A DNA stretch of 64,000 bases. It comes from Torreya grandis (lineage: Eukaryota > Streptophyta > Pinopsida > Cupressales > Taxaceae). Each line of letters begins with the position of its first letter. Positions within the stretch are counted from its first letter, which is position 1. The DNA lies in contig JARHVA010005354.1 in the NCBI GenBank assembly GCA_037957365.1, forward strand, positions 368,501 through 432,500, in the 5' to 3' direction. The notes beneath the pieces were generated by a model, which was not told where the DNA came from, did not search any database, and saw only the letters and a list, made by a program, of their open reading frames with translations. Shown here piece by piece: positions 11,502 to 21,085 of this stretch. Both the position numbers and the translations under genes were made by a program.

Positions 11502-12238
11502 ATGGAAGCTCAAGGCCCATGGGGTAATATTTTTAGTCCTATAAATCTAACCCCACCTTTACATGAGCTACCCCATAGTTCAAGGAAGAATTTTCCCAAG
11601 TTCTATGGTGATGGGAAAGTTCATCCTGATGAATATATTGCAGCCTTTTGCATAGCTTGTGGTGTGACAAGCATTGAATATGAAGACATAGCAGTCAAAA
11701 TATTTATGAAAAAATTACAAGGTGCTACCACAGACTGGTTTTATCATTTACAAGCACAAACTATGACTGACTGGAACACTATCAAGGCCAAATTTGAGGC
11801 TAGATTCAAACTTATAGAAGATGTGCATGCCCTGTTAGCTCAGCTTATGCAAATGAAGGAGTCTCATGAACCTATGCAAGACTTCATTGCTAAGTTTGAC
11901 AAGTTGAAGAATAGGATTCCTAAAATGTTTCAGCTGACACCTGAAAATCTTAAATGCTTTTTCATCAATTCTCAGCTTCCTAAAGTGAGTCACCTGTTGA
12001 GGCAGGCTGGCCACATAGATCTTGCTGTAGCTCATATTTTGGCCACTAAGGTTGAATATGATCTTATCTTGGTAGGAAAGATAAGAAGAGATCCTAACAA
12101 AAATAAATCTTCTTCATCTTCTAAAAAAAATTCTATAGGCACCACTGATCCTATGGTGCAAAAGATAGCAAATGAATTGCTAGCTCTGAAAAAGTAAATG
12201 GCACAAGGGATGTTTGCTCCTCCTTCTTATCAAGATAT
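11502..12238 (+). pseudogene. gypsy-D gag, N-terminal part (interrupted by copia-E)
   Basis: The best-preserved coding segment of the window: 231 codons open from ATG 11502 to 12197. The N-terminus is Pro-rich (LTPPLHELP), then the retrotransposon Gag core (Pfam Retrotrans_gag type): NFPKFYGDGKVHPDEYI at residues 29-46, GATTDWFYHL near residue 74, WNTIKAKFEARFK near 92-104, and HALLAQLMQMKESHEPMQDF near 109-128. A single TAA at 12195 (aligned residue Gln in relatives) is followed by readable frame until copia-E interrupts after codon GAT at 12236. Reading resumes in frame at 18831 once the copia and one target copy are ignored. Gag forms the virus-like particle. Confidence 0.9.
12234..12238 (+). 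repeat. copia-E target-site duplication, left copy (GATAT)
   Basis: GATAT immediately left of the copia-E 5' LTR; the identical 5-mer follows the 3' LTR at 18826-18830. Five bases is the normal copia duplication length. Confidence 0.95.
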
Positions 12239-12708
12239 TATTAGTGTAGGTTTTTAATTTTCCCTAGTTTTTTAATTAGGGAAATTGTATTTCTTGTGCA
12301 TACATGGAGTTTTCCTACATTTGTGGGATAGGCTAGCTTATGTGGAGGTGTGTGTCATAGATGTGTCATAGGTGTCATAAGAATGCCATAAGTAACTCCC
12401 TTGATGGGAGTTACTTCTCTATTCTTAGCACCTTGTCACCACCTTTCATGGAGGAGTTATAGTCTATTCTTGGGGTGCCTTGTCCACCTTTTGTGGAGGA
12501 GTTACTTACGTACTGTCCTATATGTATTCCTCACTTTGGCCATCTCATGTTGATCAAATTTTGATTTTCTCCATTTTGTCTTGTGCATTTTAGCTTCTTG
12601 TATAATTTCAAATTGTTTTAGAATCTATGTGGTGTGCACTTGTTTCATCTCATGTGATCATGTCTCCATTGCATTCGCATTATCCAAATTTTGGTAACAA
12701 CTCCGATA
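12239..12708 (+). repeat. copia-E 5' LTR
   Basis: Begins TATTAGTGTAGG and ends CTCCGATA; both ends are fixed by the GATAT duplication and by where the two LTRs stop matching. The ends are therefore TA...TA, not the usual TG...CA. Compared with the 3' LTR it has an extra 11 bases around 12355-12370 (repeat of a TCATAG(A/G)TGTG word). It contains an inverted repeat AACTCCCTTGATGGGAGTT. Confidence 0.95.
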
Positions 12709-12720
12709 TGGTATCAGAGC
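12709..12720 (+). promoter_or_regulatory. copia-E primer-binding site
   Basis: TGGTATCAGAGC directly abuts the 5' LTR. This is the classic plant copia PBS complementary to the 3' end of initiator tRNA-Met, and it is unmutated here. Confidence 0.97.
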
Positions 12721-14122
12721 CACTCTAGTAATCGTATGTCTGGTTATGCTATTCTAAAATTCTTACTTTGCTTTATTAGTATTTTTTTTGTTTAATTCCA
12801 TTGTTTTGGTAGAGTTTTTTGAAAACTCATGCAAATCCATACGAAAACTTGTTCAAAAAATTACTTCTGAGTTAGAATATGCCAAGACATCTTATCTAGA
12901 TCTGTTGTGGCTTTAGCAAAGGCAATAGAATTTATTTTCTTTTGGTCATTCTATAGGAAAAAGATAAGATCTCTGCAATCTGGTTTTCTTCTTGGATGTT
13001 GGAGGGGCTGACTTTGTTGCAAGCTACTGGGGCCACCCTTATTGCAAGATTCTTCATACCTCTAACCTGTGCACCACCTTTGCTGTGAGCTGCTTGCTGA
13101 GTTTAGTTTTTTTGGTGAGGGTGCTAAACACTCTTCTGGTCAACAACACCTTTAGCAACACCTTCAGTAATGCCTTTAACACTCCATGCAACAGTCCATG
13201 CAGCAGTCTAGGCACAACCAGATCCTTCTGCCATGCCATAGTCCTTCCAGCAAGGCACCATCAGCCGTATGGCGTCCAACAGGTATACAAATTTTTCTTT
13301 TGTCTTTTTTGCAAGCAAAATTTGGACTGTGCTTTTTTGGCACCCCTTCCTTGCTTGGCGTCCCATGTGGGCCCTTGGATACTTGGCATCCATTCATTCT
13401 GTCTTTGCTTTATTTTTTTAGTTAAAAATTGACTTGTAAAATAAAAATCAGTCAATTTGACTGAATATTTAGTTTTTTTAGACAGTTTGATAATTTGGGG
13501 GTTTTACATATAAAACTTGTATCTTCGCTTGTCGAAGACGAAGGGTGAGGCCCAGGTTGGCAGGAGGCCAATTCCCCCTCACACAAACCTCCTTTGGATT
13601 CCTCGTTCCATGCTAAATCCAATGAGTGGTTGGAATGCCACTTTCTCTCTCAAAAAAGGCATTTTTAAAAATATTTTAATGCTTTTTTTACAAAAACACT
13701 AGTTTACGAAAAAAATAAACCTTTAATATCTTGCAAACGGTAGCTCAGATTTGGGTACCATTTTTTGCAAAAGTATTTGTAATTCAATTCTCTATAGTTT
13801 AGGCTTGTTATTTGTTAAAAAAGCACTAGTTTATAAAGTGCCTAAAATTTGGGTCTCTTGGGATGCATTTTCGGCTGAGTCCGACGTCCTATTTGCTTAA
13901 GTCTTGCACTGATTGCTCTAAGACACATTCTCTAATGATCCCAACATCTTTTGAGCATGCAATTTTATATTTTGGGGAGGGGCTCAACATTTTAGGGGTG
14001 TGTGATTGCTTTTCATAACTTGCAAATATTTGCTTTCATTCTCCTTTCTGCATAATTTCACAACTTGCAATCAACACAAATTCACCTAAATTCAACTTAA
14101 ACCCATAACACCCTTCAACTAT
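12721..14122 (+). other. copia-E long leader between PBS and gag
   Basis: About 1.4 kb without recognisable Gag. The part 12992-13430 is noticeably richer in G and C than its surroundings and has an open frame of 146 codons (12992-13432) plus several overlapping minus-strand frames, none with a domain I know. A small stem-loop (CTTCG-CTTGT-CGAAG) lies at about 13525-13540. Two CACTAGTTTA words occur near 13697 and 13827. It is probably untranslated leader. Confidence 0.6.
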
Positions 14123-14884
14123 CATGAATGGAAGGTTAAAATTTCAATCATTCTTAGAAGCAAAGGGTTGTATAGGATCACCATGGGTACTAAAGTAGAA
14201 AGCAACACTGATGCTGAAAAAGTCAAGTGGTACAACCGTAGTGATGAAGCCTACGGATTACTGAGCTTGTCCATGTCTCCAAAAATTCTCTTCCATTTAA
14301 ACTCTTCCAGGAATCCCAAAGACATATGGGACACCTTTGAACTCTTATTTAGGAAGCTTGATGAGATGAGAGGTCATAAGCTCAAAAATGAACTCATAAG
14401 TCTAAGTCCTAGCAACTTTGACACCCTAAAAGACTTCTTCTCTAAGTTTAAGGCCCTTAGATTACAATTGAAAGAATTTGGGATAGAGAAAAAAGATGAT
14501 GAACTCATTCTTTCTATTCTCACAAAGTTAAGTCCAAGCTATTCAGTCTTTGTCTCCACTTTCCATGCCACAAAAAGTGCCCTTGGCACTACATGGAAAA
14601 TGCCATCTTTGGATTCATTCATTGCCGACTTGACTAGGGAGCAAGATAAGCTAATTAAAATGGGCACAATGAAGTATACTCAACCCCAAGATTTGATATC
14701 TAGAAATGGTAAGGATAAGACTTCAACAAAGGAGAAAAAGAAAAACAACAAAAACTAGGAGAAGAAAGAAAACAACAATCCTGCCAAAAACAACACTGAG
14801 TCTTCATCCTCTAATGCTAAACCTAAGAAGGAGAAGGTTAAGTGTGCCTATTGTAAAAAGACAGGGCATGATGAACACAAATGC
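14123..14884 (+). pseudogene. copia-E gag
   Basis: The natural start is probably ATG 14123 (MNGRLKFQSFLEAKG); a one-base shift near 14165-14170 moves reading into the long frame that runs from 14171. That frame has the copia Gag (UBN2-type) core: EKVKWYNRSDEAYGLLSLS, HLNSSRNPKDIWDTFELLF, ELISLSPSNFDTLKDFFSKF and KKDDELILSILTKL. One TAG at 14756 interrupts the Lys-rich tail. An intact CCHC zinc knuckle (C-x2-C-x4-H-x4-C) lies at 14843-14884. Gag packages the element RNA; this copy needs two repairs even to be read through. Confidence 0.9.
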
Positions 14885-15420
14885 ATGAAGAAACAAATAG
14901 CTCACCTAACTCATCTTCTAGAGAAGAACGACATAGGTGTTCCTGAGTCCATCAAGCAGAATTCATCTACCCAAGATTCTACCAAGGCAAAAGGTGAGGG
15001 TAAGGAGAAAGAAAAGGGTAAGGCCCTTGTAGCTACTACAACTTCTACAACATCATGGGTCATTGATTTGGGTGCTTCTCACCACATGGGCTCTTCACTA
15101 GTTGAGTTTTCATCTTTAGAGCCTTGTAGCATGACTTCAATTAGTTTGGGTGATGACACATCAGTTTCTACTATAGGGAGAGGGTTAGTTGAAATGGAAA
15201 GAGGAACATTCAATAATGTTCTAAGTGTTCTCTCTTTCAAATAGTCTCCTATCAGTGTACCAAATCACTCACATTGGTCAGGGCATGAGAGTTAAATTTT
15301 CACTAGATTCAGTGGCTATTAGAGAGTTGCATAGTGATACTACAGTGGCAGTGGGTAGGGCAGACTCCAAGAAAGGTTATACACCTCACATTTTACACCT
15401 AATTCTTTTCCAATAGAATT
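14885..15420 (+). pseudogene. copia-E aspartic protease region
   Basis: The same frame as gag continues from 14885 to 15244. After a Lys/Glu-rich spacer comes SWVIDLGASHHM at about 15054-15090: the retropepsin active site, with the usual D-S-G-A changed to D-L-G-A. ISLGDD and NVLSVLSFK follow in the expected places. A TAG at 15242 and a frameshift precede the YQITHIGQGM segment (15255-15290), and another TAG ends this part near 15415. It would cleave the polyprotein; the changed triad and stops make it inactive. Confidence 0.85.
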
Positions 15421-16320
15421 TTTGACTCATTCAGATGGAGTTAGCAAACTATGGCATGAGCGGTTTGGCCACCTTATCTACCACTACCTTGAGCAACTTT
15501 TCAAACATGACATGGTCATTGGCTTGCCTCGTGTCCAATTGTCAAAAGGACTTTGTGAGGGGTGCTCCCTTGGGAAGCATCCCAAAGCAAAATTTGACAA
15601 AGGCAAAACTTGGAGGGCTTCACAACCTTTGGAGTTAGTCCACAGTGATGTATCGGGACCCTTTTCCAAACCATCTTTCACAAGGGCCAAGTACATCCTC
15701 ACTTTCATTGATGATTTCTCTAGGTACACTTGGATATATTTTCTCCAACAAAAGTCTGAACTGTTTGAAAATTTTCTAGATTTCAAGGCTCTTGTTGAGA
15801 AATAGAGTGAGAAATCCATCAAGATTCTTTAAACTGATAATGGAGGGGAGTATGTCAGCATCAGGTTTGAGCAGTTTTGCACCACAAGGGGGATTGACTT
15901 GCAATGCATAGTCACTTATAGTCCTTCACAAAATGGGGTTATAGAATACAAAAATAGGTTCATAAAATAGATGGGTAGCTATATGATTCACTCCAAATCC
16001 TTATCACCACAGTACTAGGCTGAAGCCATCAATTGTGCTTGCTATATTCAAAATAGGGTTCCTCACAAAGCTTTGAGAGGGATAACACCCTTTGAATCTT
16101 GGCATAAAAGGAAACCTAATGTTGAGCACCTTAGGATTTTTGGATCCCCAACCATGGCCCACATTCTGAAGAATAAATGCAAAGCTATGGAATGTCAGTC
16201 TAAGCCTTGCATCTTTGTAGGATATCTAGATGGTATTAAAGAGTATCGCCTTCTAGATCTAGTTCATGAGTTGTTCATTGAGAGAAGTGTCCATTTTTAA
16301 GAGAGTCCTAGAGAATCAAC
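15421..16320 (+). pseudogene. copia-E integrase
   Basis: Open 15422-15805, then the same reading broken by stops to 16300. The HHCC zinc domain is visible (H at WHERFGH, C-x2-C at CEGC). The catalytic core has HSDVSGPF with the first Asp, TDNGGEY with the second after a TAA, and GVIEYKNR with the Glu, so the D,D-E set is present. The segment ends with HLRIFGSP and CIFVGY, the normal copia core end. Stops at about 15803, 15831, 15967 and 16016 are TAG or TAA, mostly at Gln or Trp positions of relatives. Confidence 0.92.
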
Positions 16321-16650
16321 ACTTGACACTTCTTCTCCCTCCTTAGATCTACTTCTTCATGATGATTCCTCATCAGATTTAGATCAGCCATAGTAGGTTC
16401 TTGAGCTAGAGACATATTCTTCTTCTTCTTTGAGTTTAGACAGTGAGGACAGTGATGTAGAGTCATCCAACTCTAGTCAGTCAGAAGATGAGGAGTTAAC
16501 ACCTGACTCACCCACTTCTGGGCCACTTTGGGCTAGACAGACACTTGATAGTGCTGGTACTTGGGCAAGAGATCCCACAAATGATAGACGTAATAGGGAG
16601 GATTTTTAGAGAGATCCACATACCTTCTTTGCTTCAGTTTTAGATCCATA
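16321..16650 (+). pseudogene. copia-E Ser/Asp-rich linker between integrase and RT
   Basis: A poorly conserved acidic, Ser-rich stretch (SSSDLDQP, DSEDSDVESSNSSQSEDEE) between integrase and RT, as in many copia polyproteins. A double TAG at 16391-16396 and a TAG near 16607 break it. No domain assignment is possible. Confidence 0.7.
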
Positions 16651-17410
16651 GACTTTTTGAGAGGTATCAGGGGTACCTGGGTGGGATAGTGCTATGGAGG
16701 AAGAATATTCTTCCTTAATCAAAAATCACACTTGGGACTTGACTTCACTTCTTAAGGGAAGAAAGATGGTTTGATGTAGGTGGATATATCAGACCAAGTT
16801 TGCAACAGATGGGTAAGATGATAAGTATAAGGCGTGATTGGTTGCCAAGGGTTTCTCATAGGTGGCAGGCATTGACTACTCAGAGACCTTTGCACCCATT
16901 GCAAAGATGACTTCTATCCAACTCACCTTGGCTATTTCCATATCACATGGTTGGGATGTGCACCAGATGGATGTGAAGAGTGTCTTTCTTCACGGAGACC
17001 TAGAGGAGGAGATCTACATGGAGTAGCCACCGGGATTTGTTCAAGATTCTTCCTTAGTATGCAGACTTAGGAAATCTATCTATGGCCTCAAACAAGCCCC
17101 TCAGGCTTGGTATGCCAAGATGGATTCCTTCCTTCTCATAATGGGTTTCACTAGGTGCCATTCTAATCCCAATGTCTACTTCTTGCAGCAGGATGATTCT
17201 CTCTTAATTTTGGTTCTATATGTTGATGGCCTTTTGATCACCAGGAGTTCTTCATCAATGATTATAGTGGTGAAGGTATCTTTCCAGGATAGATTTGACA
17301 TGATAGACTTGGGTTTGTTTCACTACTTCCTTAGCATCAAGATCTCATAGTCAGATTCAAGGATTTCTCTTACACAACCTAAGTATGCTCTTGACTTATT
17401 AGCTTGGTTT
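16651..17410 (+). pseudogene. copia-E reverse transcriptase
   Basis: Motifs in order: W.SAMEEEYSSLIKNHTWDL (16680-16735), LVAKGF (about 16840), GIDYSETFAPIAKM (about 16872-16910), HQMDVKSVFLHGDLEEEIYM, PPGF, LRKSIYGLKQAPQAWY (17065-17115). The catalytic box YVDD is YVDG (about 17219-17230), so one metal-binding Asp is lost. TGA and TAG stops occur at Arg and Gln positions, including in ..FS*VAG and YME*PPGF. This is a clear copia RT in every other respect. Confidence 0.93.
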
Positions 17411-18140
17411 CACATGGCTGATTGCAAGCCATCTCTGACTCCCTTTCTATTAGGAGTAAAGCTTGAGGCTGATTGTTCTTCACCATTGGTTGATGCCACT
17501 CAGTATCAACAACTTGTTGGTAGTCTCATCTACTTGACTCACACCAGGCCTGACTTATTATATATAGTGGGACTTGTCTCTAGATTCATGCAAGAACCTC
17601 ATGAGCTGCATTGGAAAGCAGCTAAGAGGATCTTGCATTACATACAGGGTTCACATAGATATGAGATTCATTACAGATTTGGCATAGAGGTTGACTTGGT
17701 TGGATATATAGATTTAGATTGGGCTAGTAATTCACAAACTCGCAAGTCCACTTCTAGTTATAGTTTCTCTCTAGGTTCTGGTCTTAAAAGTTGGTCTAGA
17801 AAGAAGAAGAATGCTATTTCTAAATCATCCACAGAGGCAGAGTATAAGGGAGCTGTTAATGCAACTACTAAGGATATTTAGCTTTAGGGGATTCTTTTTG
17901 AGTTTAACATTCCTATCAGGTAGCCTACCATCATTTATTATGACAACTAGAGTACCATTCAGATTTGCAAGAATCTAGTTTAGCACCAGCGGACCAAGCA
18001 CATAGAGATTCACATGCATTTCATTTGGGAGCTTATTCATAGTTAGGTCATTGACTTGATATTTTTTTTGTATTTGGAGTAGGTTGCAGACATCTTCACC
18101 AAACCTTTCACTAAAAGCAAGTTCATTCATCTATGAGCTC
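17411..18140 (+). pseudogene. copia-E RNase H and polyprotein end
   Basis: Open 17414-17881: YQQLVGSLIYLTHTRPDL, then DLDWASNSQTRKSTSSYSF and SKSSTEAEYKGA, the RNase H signature with the Asp and Glu in place. Beyond 17878 the reading is cut by TAG codons at Trp/Gln positions but still shows RTKHIEIH (about 17992-18015) and ADIFTKPF (about 18088-18110). RNase H would remove the RNA strand during cDNA synthesis. Confidence 0.93.
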
Positions 18141-18367
18141 TTCTTAGGGTGCGGTCCACATCTGTAGTAGCATCATCTTTTGGGGGGCCACTAGCCTCTT
18201 CTTTCTATTATGTCTCTCTTTTGGGGGGGGGAGTTTTTTCCTACGGGTTTTCTCCTTTTCTCTATCTTATGGGAGATTGCATTTGTACATGGGTACCTCA
18301 TCAGGCCTAGTTATCGGGACCCATTTTATATTTCCACACTGCCCACCTAAGCTGCGCTTATGGGGGG
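18141..18367 (+). promoter_or_regulatory. copia-E 3' untranslated region and polypurine tract
   Basis: About 215 bases of non-coding DNA including a run of nine G (18224-18232), then the polypurine tract TTATGGGGGG (18358-18367) exactly abutting the 3' LTR. The tract would prime plus-strand cDNA. Confidence 0.85.
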
Positions 18368-18825
18368 TATTAGTGTAGGTTTTTATTTTTCCCTATTTTT
18401 TAATTAGGGAAATTGTATTTCTTGTGCATACATGGAGTTTTCCTACATTTGTGGGATAGGATAGCTTATGTAGAGGTGTGTGTCATAGGTGTCATAAGAA
18501 TGTCATAAGTAACTCCCTTGATGGGAGTTACTTCTCTATTCTTAGCACCTTGTCACCACCTTTCATGGATGAGTTACAGTCTATTCTTGGGGTGCCTTGT
18601 CCACCTTTTGTGGAGGAGTTACTTATGTACTGTCCTATATGTATTCCTCACTTTGGCCATCTCATGTTAATTAGATTTTGGTTTTCTCTATTTTGTCTTG
18701 TGCAAATTAGCTTCTTGTATAATTTTAAATTGCTTTAGAATCTATGTGGTGTGCACTTGCTTCATCTCATGTGATCACGTCTCCATTACATTCACATTAT
18801 CTAGATTCTAGCAACAACTCCGATA
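18368..18825 (+). repeat. copia-E 3' LTR
   Basis: 458 bases, same TATTAG start and CCGATA end as the 5' LTR. Differences are mostly C/T and G/A transitions and are clustered in the last 150 bases. Confidence 0.95.
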
Positions 18826-18830
18826 GATAT
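18826..18830 (+). repeat. copia-E target-site duplication, right copy (GATAT)
   Basis: Exact copy of 12234-12238. The gypsy-D gag frame resumes with the next base. Confidence 0.95.
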
Positions 18831-19570
18831 ACCAAGGAGGACATTTCCTAACCAGTCATATAAGGGCAATGCTACCAGGAATCAAGGGCAACTAAATAAT
18901 CTTCCTCCCCTACAGGGGAAGCTTGCCATTAAAGCAACACAAACTAACTCAACAGTTAGTTATGATGAAGCCAAACATGATTTCTCTTTCCAACCTGAGT
19001 TGGACCAAGAAGATGATGCTAACCTCTTTTTAGAAGGTGAATAAGAATTAGCTAGTGACTCCAACATTGGTTTCCTAAATTACCAGGATGAAGCTAAAAG
19101 TGAAAGAGAAGTGTTTGATGGATCATACATTGTATTTACTAGGTCTTAAAACTAGTCAACTCAACAAGCTGATAAAGGAAAAATAGGGGAAGAATCTCAA
19201 CCATCAATTTTAATTACTAAATGGGGGACTTCACTGCCTTTCCAATCAAAGGACCCAGTGATCAATAAAAAATTAAGTACCTCAAACAATCTTGCACTTT
19301 CTGCTTCAATTTCTCAGACTGGTACCACACCCAATAAAACCTTGAATGATGGAATTCCTTCCTCTATTTCTAGTTCATTTCAGTCATTTGATATAATTGA
19401 TCATACTAGGAAGACCAAGATCCAAATATCTGAGTTTAAATATTTACAAGCTAACCCTGAGTAACTAGATAGGTTAGTTGAATGCATCAAGAACAAAACC
19501 GTCCCTACAGGACAAGATGTTTCAAAGGTAACCCATGATCCCCTAAAGATCACATCACCCAAAACAATCT
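18831..19570 (+). pseudogene. gypsy-D gag, C-terminal part
   Basis: Continues the gag frame after the nested element: PRRTFPNQSYKGNATRNQG, then an acidic stretch (ELDQEDDANLFLEGE) and a TAA. A segment near 19108-19160 ends in TRS with TAA and TAG stops at probable Gln codons. The open part 19258-19464 leads to DHTRKTKIQISEFKYLQANPE, matching the conserved 'KTxxQISxxEYLKxxP' link before the protease in Tat-like elements. I see no CCHC knuckle in it. A frameshift near 19560 leads into the protease. Confidence 0.8.
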
Positions 19571-19574
19571 TGTC

Positions 19575-19960
19575 ATTACTCCTCCTAGGAAGAAAAAACT
19601 TCACTATGTTTCCATACTAATAAATGGTCATAAGCTAAACAATTGCATAATAGATTCTGGCACTTCTAACAATGTGATGCTTGGCAAGGTGACAGACTCT
19701 CTCAGGCTCACACTGACTAAAACTTTTGGGAGATATTTCTCCATGGAAAACAAACAAGTGCCACTTTTGGGATAAACTAAAGATGCCCAATTTGCATTTG
19801 CAGCCTTCCCAAATAAAAGAATTAAAATGATAGGCCTTATGGTCGACGTTCCAGCCTCCTACAACATTCTGCTTGGGTGAAATTTTTGTAAGGATGTTGG
19901 TGGAGAGTTGAGCATGGAACTGTCTGAGGTGAGGATACATGTCAAGGATGTCATGCAAAG
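19575..19960 (+). pseudogene. gypsy-D aspartic protease
   Basis: VSILINGHKLNNCIIDSGTSNNVM places an intact D-S-G-T active site at 19653-19664. KVTDSLRLTLTKTFGRYFSM and PASYNILLG follow, with the expected Arg after LLG replaced by TGA (a CGA to TGA change). Another stop (TAA) sits after VPLLG. The fold and order match plant gypsy retropepsin. It would release Gag and Pol products. Confidence 0.88.
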
Positions 19961-20224
19961 GCTACTTCCTGAGAAGGATTTGAAATACATTGTCACCCAA
20001 ACATCAGCCCTTGAGGCTCAAATTCTATTTGAATCCTCAGGAATGGACAACTACTTTCTATTTACTGAAGATGTCCCTGTTTCATCAGATGAAATTTCTA
20101 TAAGCGACAATCCAAAAAATTTAGATAAGACATCAGAAAAATTAGTAGAGTGCAGTATAAATGAAAGAAGATATGCCCTCCCTAATGAAAAAAATCTGAT
20201 AGAAGATTAGATTCTAATGATTTC
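19961..20224 (+). pseudogene. gypsy-D linker after protease
   Basis: Part of the open stretch 19908-20210 (100 codons), with no recognised domain. It ends in TAG at 20208 and leads to the extra RNase H. Confidence 0.6.
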
Positions 20225-20720
20225 TAGATTCTTGAATTTGATGGAAATAATTCTTCTACCAGTTATGGAGCTAGAGTTGTTTGATATCTCCTCAAGGAGA
20301 TATTTTTCCCTACTCATACAAGTTGCAATTCAACAATACCAACAACACCACTGAATACAAATCTTTGCTGCTCAGATTAAAGGCTACTTAAGCTAAAGGC
20401 ATCAAACTTCTTCACACCTAGGGAGATGTTGATCTGCTGAGAAATCTGTATTAAACTAAAAATGAAAGATTGCGACATTATCACAATTTAGTGTAGGACA
20501 GTCTTGAAAATTTTGATACTTTCAATATTTCTACCATGCCCAGAGAATCCAATAATTAAACATATTCCTTGGCCATCTCTGCAATTCTCATGGTTCCTCA
20601 CCAAGATTTCAAAGAGCACAAGTACACTATTGAGATGGTCTTTCAACCAAGTGTATTAGATAATGCTAACCATTGGTAGGTATTTAATGGTGATAACCAA
20701 ATCATTAATTTTTTGAAATA
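20225..20720 (+). pseudogene. gypsy-D extra (archaeal-type-like) RNase H placed before RT
   Basis: In broken frames: LEFDGNNSSTSYGARVV with the catalytic FDG (20233-20285), then after a frameshift FPYSYKLQFNNTNNTTEYKSLLLRLKA (20314-20395) with the catalytic Glu, GDVDLL with an Asp (about 20422-20440), TKNERLRHYHNLV, and FNISTMPRESNN...SLA (20520-20575), where the last expected Asp is not seen. This is the pattern of the second RNase H that Tat-lineage gypsy elements acquired. Here it lies between protease and RT; in gypsy-F and gypsy-G of this window it lies after the ordinary RNase H. At least six stops break it. Confidence 0.8.
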
Positions 20721-21085
20721 GATGGATAGCTTTGAAAAGCTTCATTTTGAAGGTAGTGAATCTCCACCATAGGAATCAGCTCCTGAAACAAATTTAAAAT
20801 TTGGAAAAAAGTTCCTTCAGCTCAAAGAGAATAAAATTCCCAAAGGATTAGTTTCTCTTGAGAAGCTATTCAATAAGCATGATAGGTGTATCAAGAAGCC
20901 ACAAATGGACTCAAAATCCTCCAAGAATTTTGATCAAATAAATTTGAGTACAGAAGATAATCCCAAAATGGTCAACATTAGAAATTGTTGCACTCTTGAT
21001 GAAAAACTCAAATTCATTACCCTGCTTCACCATTACATTAATGTTTTAGCATACTCTTTTGATGATCTAAAATCTATCAGTCTTG
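20721..21085 (+). pseudogene. gypsy-D linker before RT
   Basis: Partly open (20905-21087), with the segment DEKLKFITLLHHYINVLAYSFDDLK, matching the 'F..LL..Y.DVFAWSYDDLK' lead-in that precedes RT in plant gypsy elements. No enzymatic motif. Confidence 0.7.

Larger units (their letters stand above)
12239..18825 (+). mobile_element. copia-E: complete Ty1/copia element nested in gypsy-D gag
   Basis: 6,587 bases from 5' LTR to 3' LTR with PBS (12709-12720), gag, protease, integrase, RT, RNase H in copia order, polypurine tract (18358-18367) and a perfect GATAT duplication. The LTRs (470 and 458 bases) differ by about 25 substitutions plus two gaps by eye, roughly 5%. The coding region has about two dozen stops, mostly TAG at Gln or Trp positions, and frameshifts, so it is dead. 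It splits the gypsy-D gag between codons that rejoin in frame. Confidence 0.97.

Noticed and set aside
12709..12720. tRNA gene fragment
   Set aside because: The 12-mer matching tRNA-Met complement is a primer-binding site adjoining an LTR; no tRNA cloverleaf is present.
12992..13432. 146-codon ORF as a real gene
   Set aside because: No domain or signal I recognise, overlapping frames on the other strand of similar length, and a location in the copia-E leader; kept only as a note on the leader.
15484..15822. 112-codon minus-strand ORF
   Set aside because: It lies exactly opposite the well-supported copia-E integrase frame and has no motif of its own.
14756..18130. Genetic-code change reading TAG as Gln
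   Set aside because: Stops also fall at Trp and Arg positions, frameshifts are present, and cytosine deamination explains all three classes.
19635..19958. 107-codon minus-strand ORF
   Set aside because: Shadow of the gypsy-D protease, which has an intact D-S-G-T on the plus strand.
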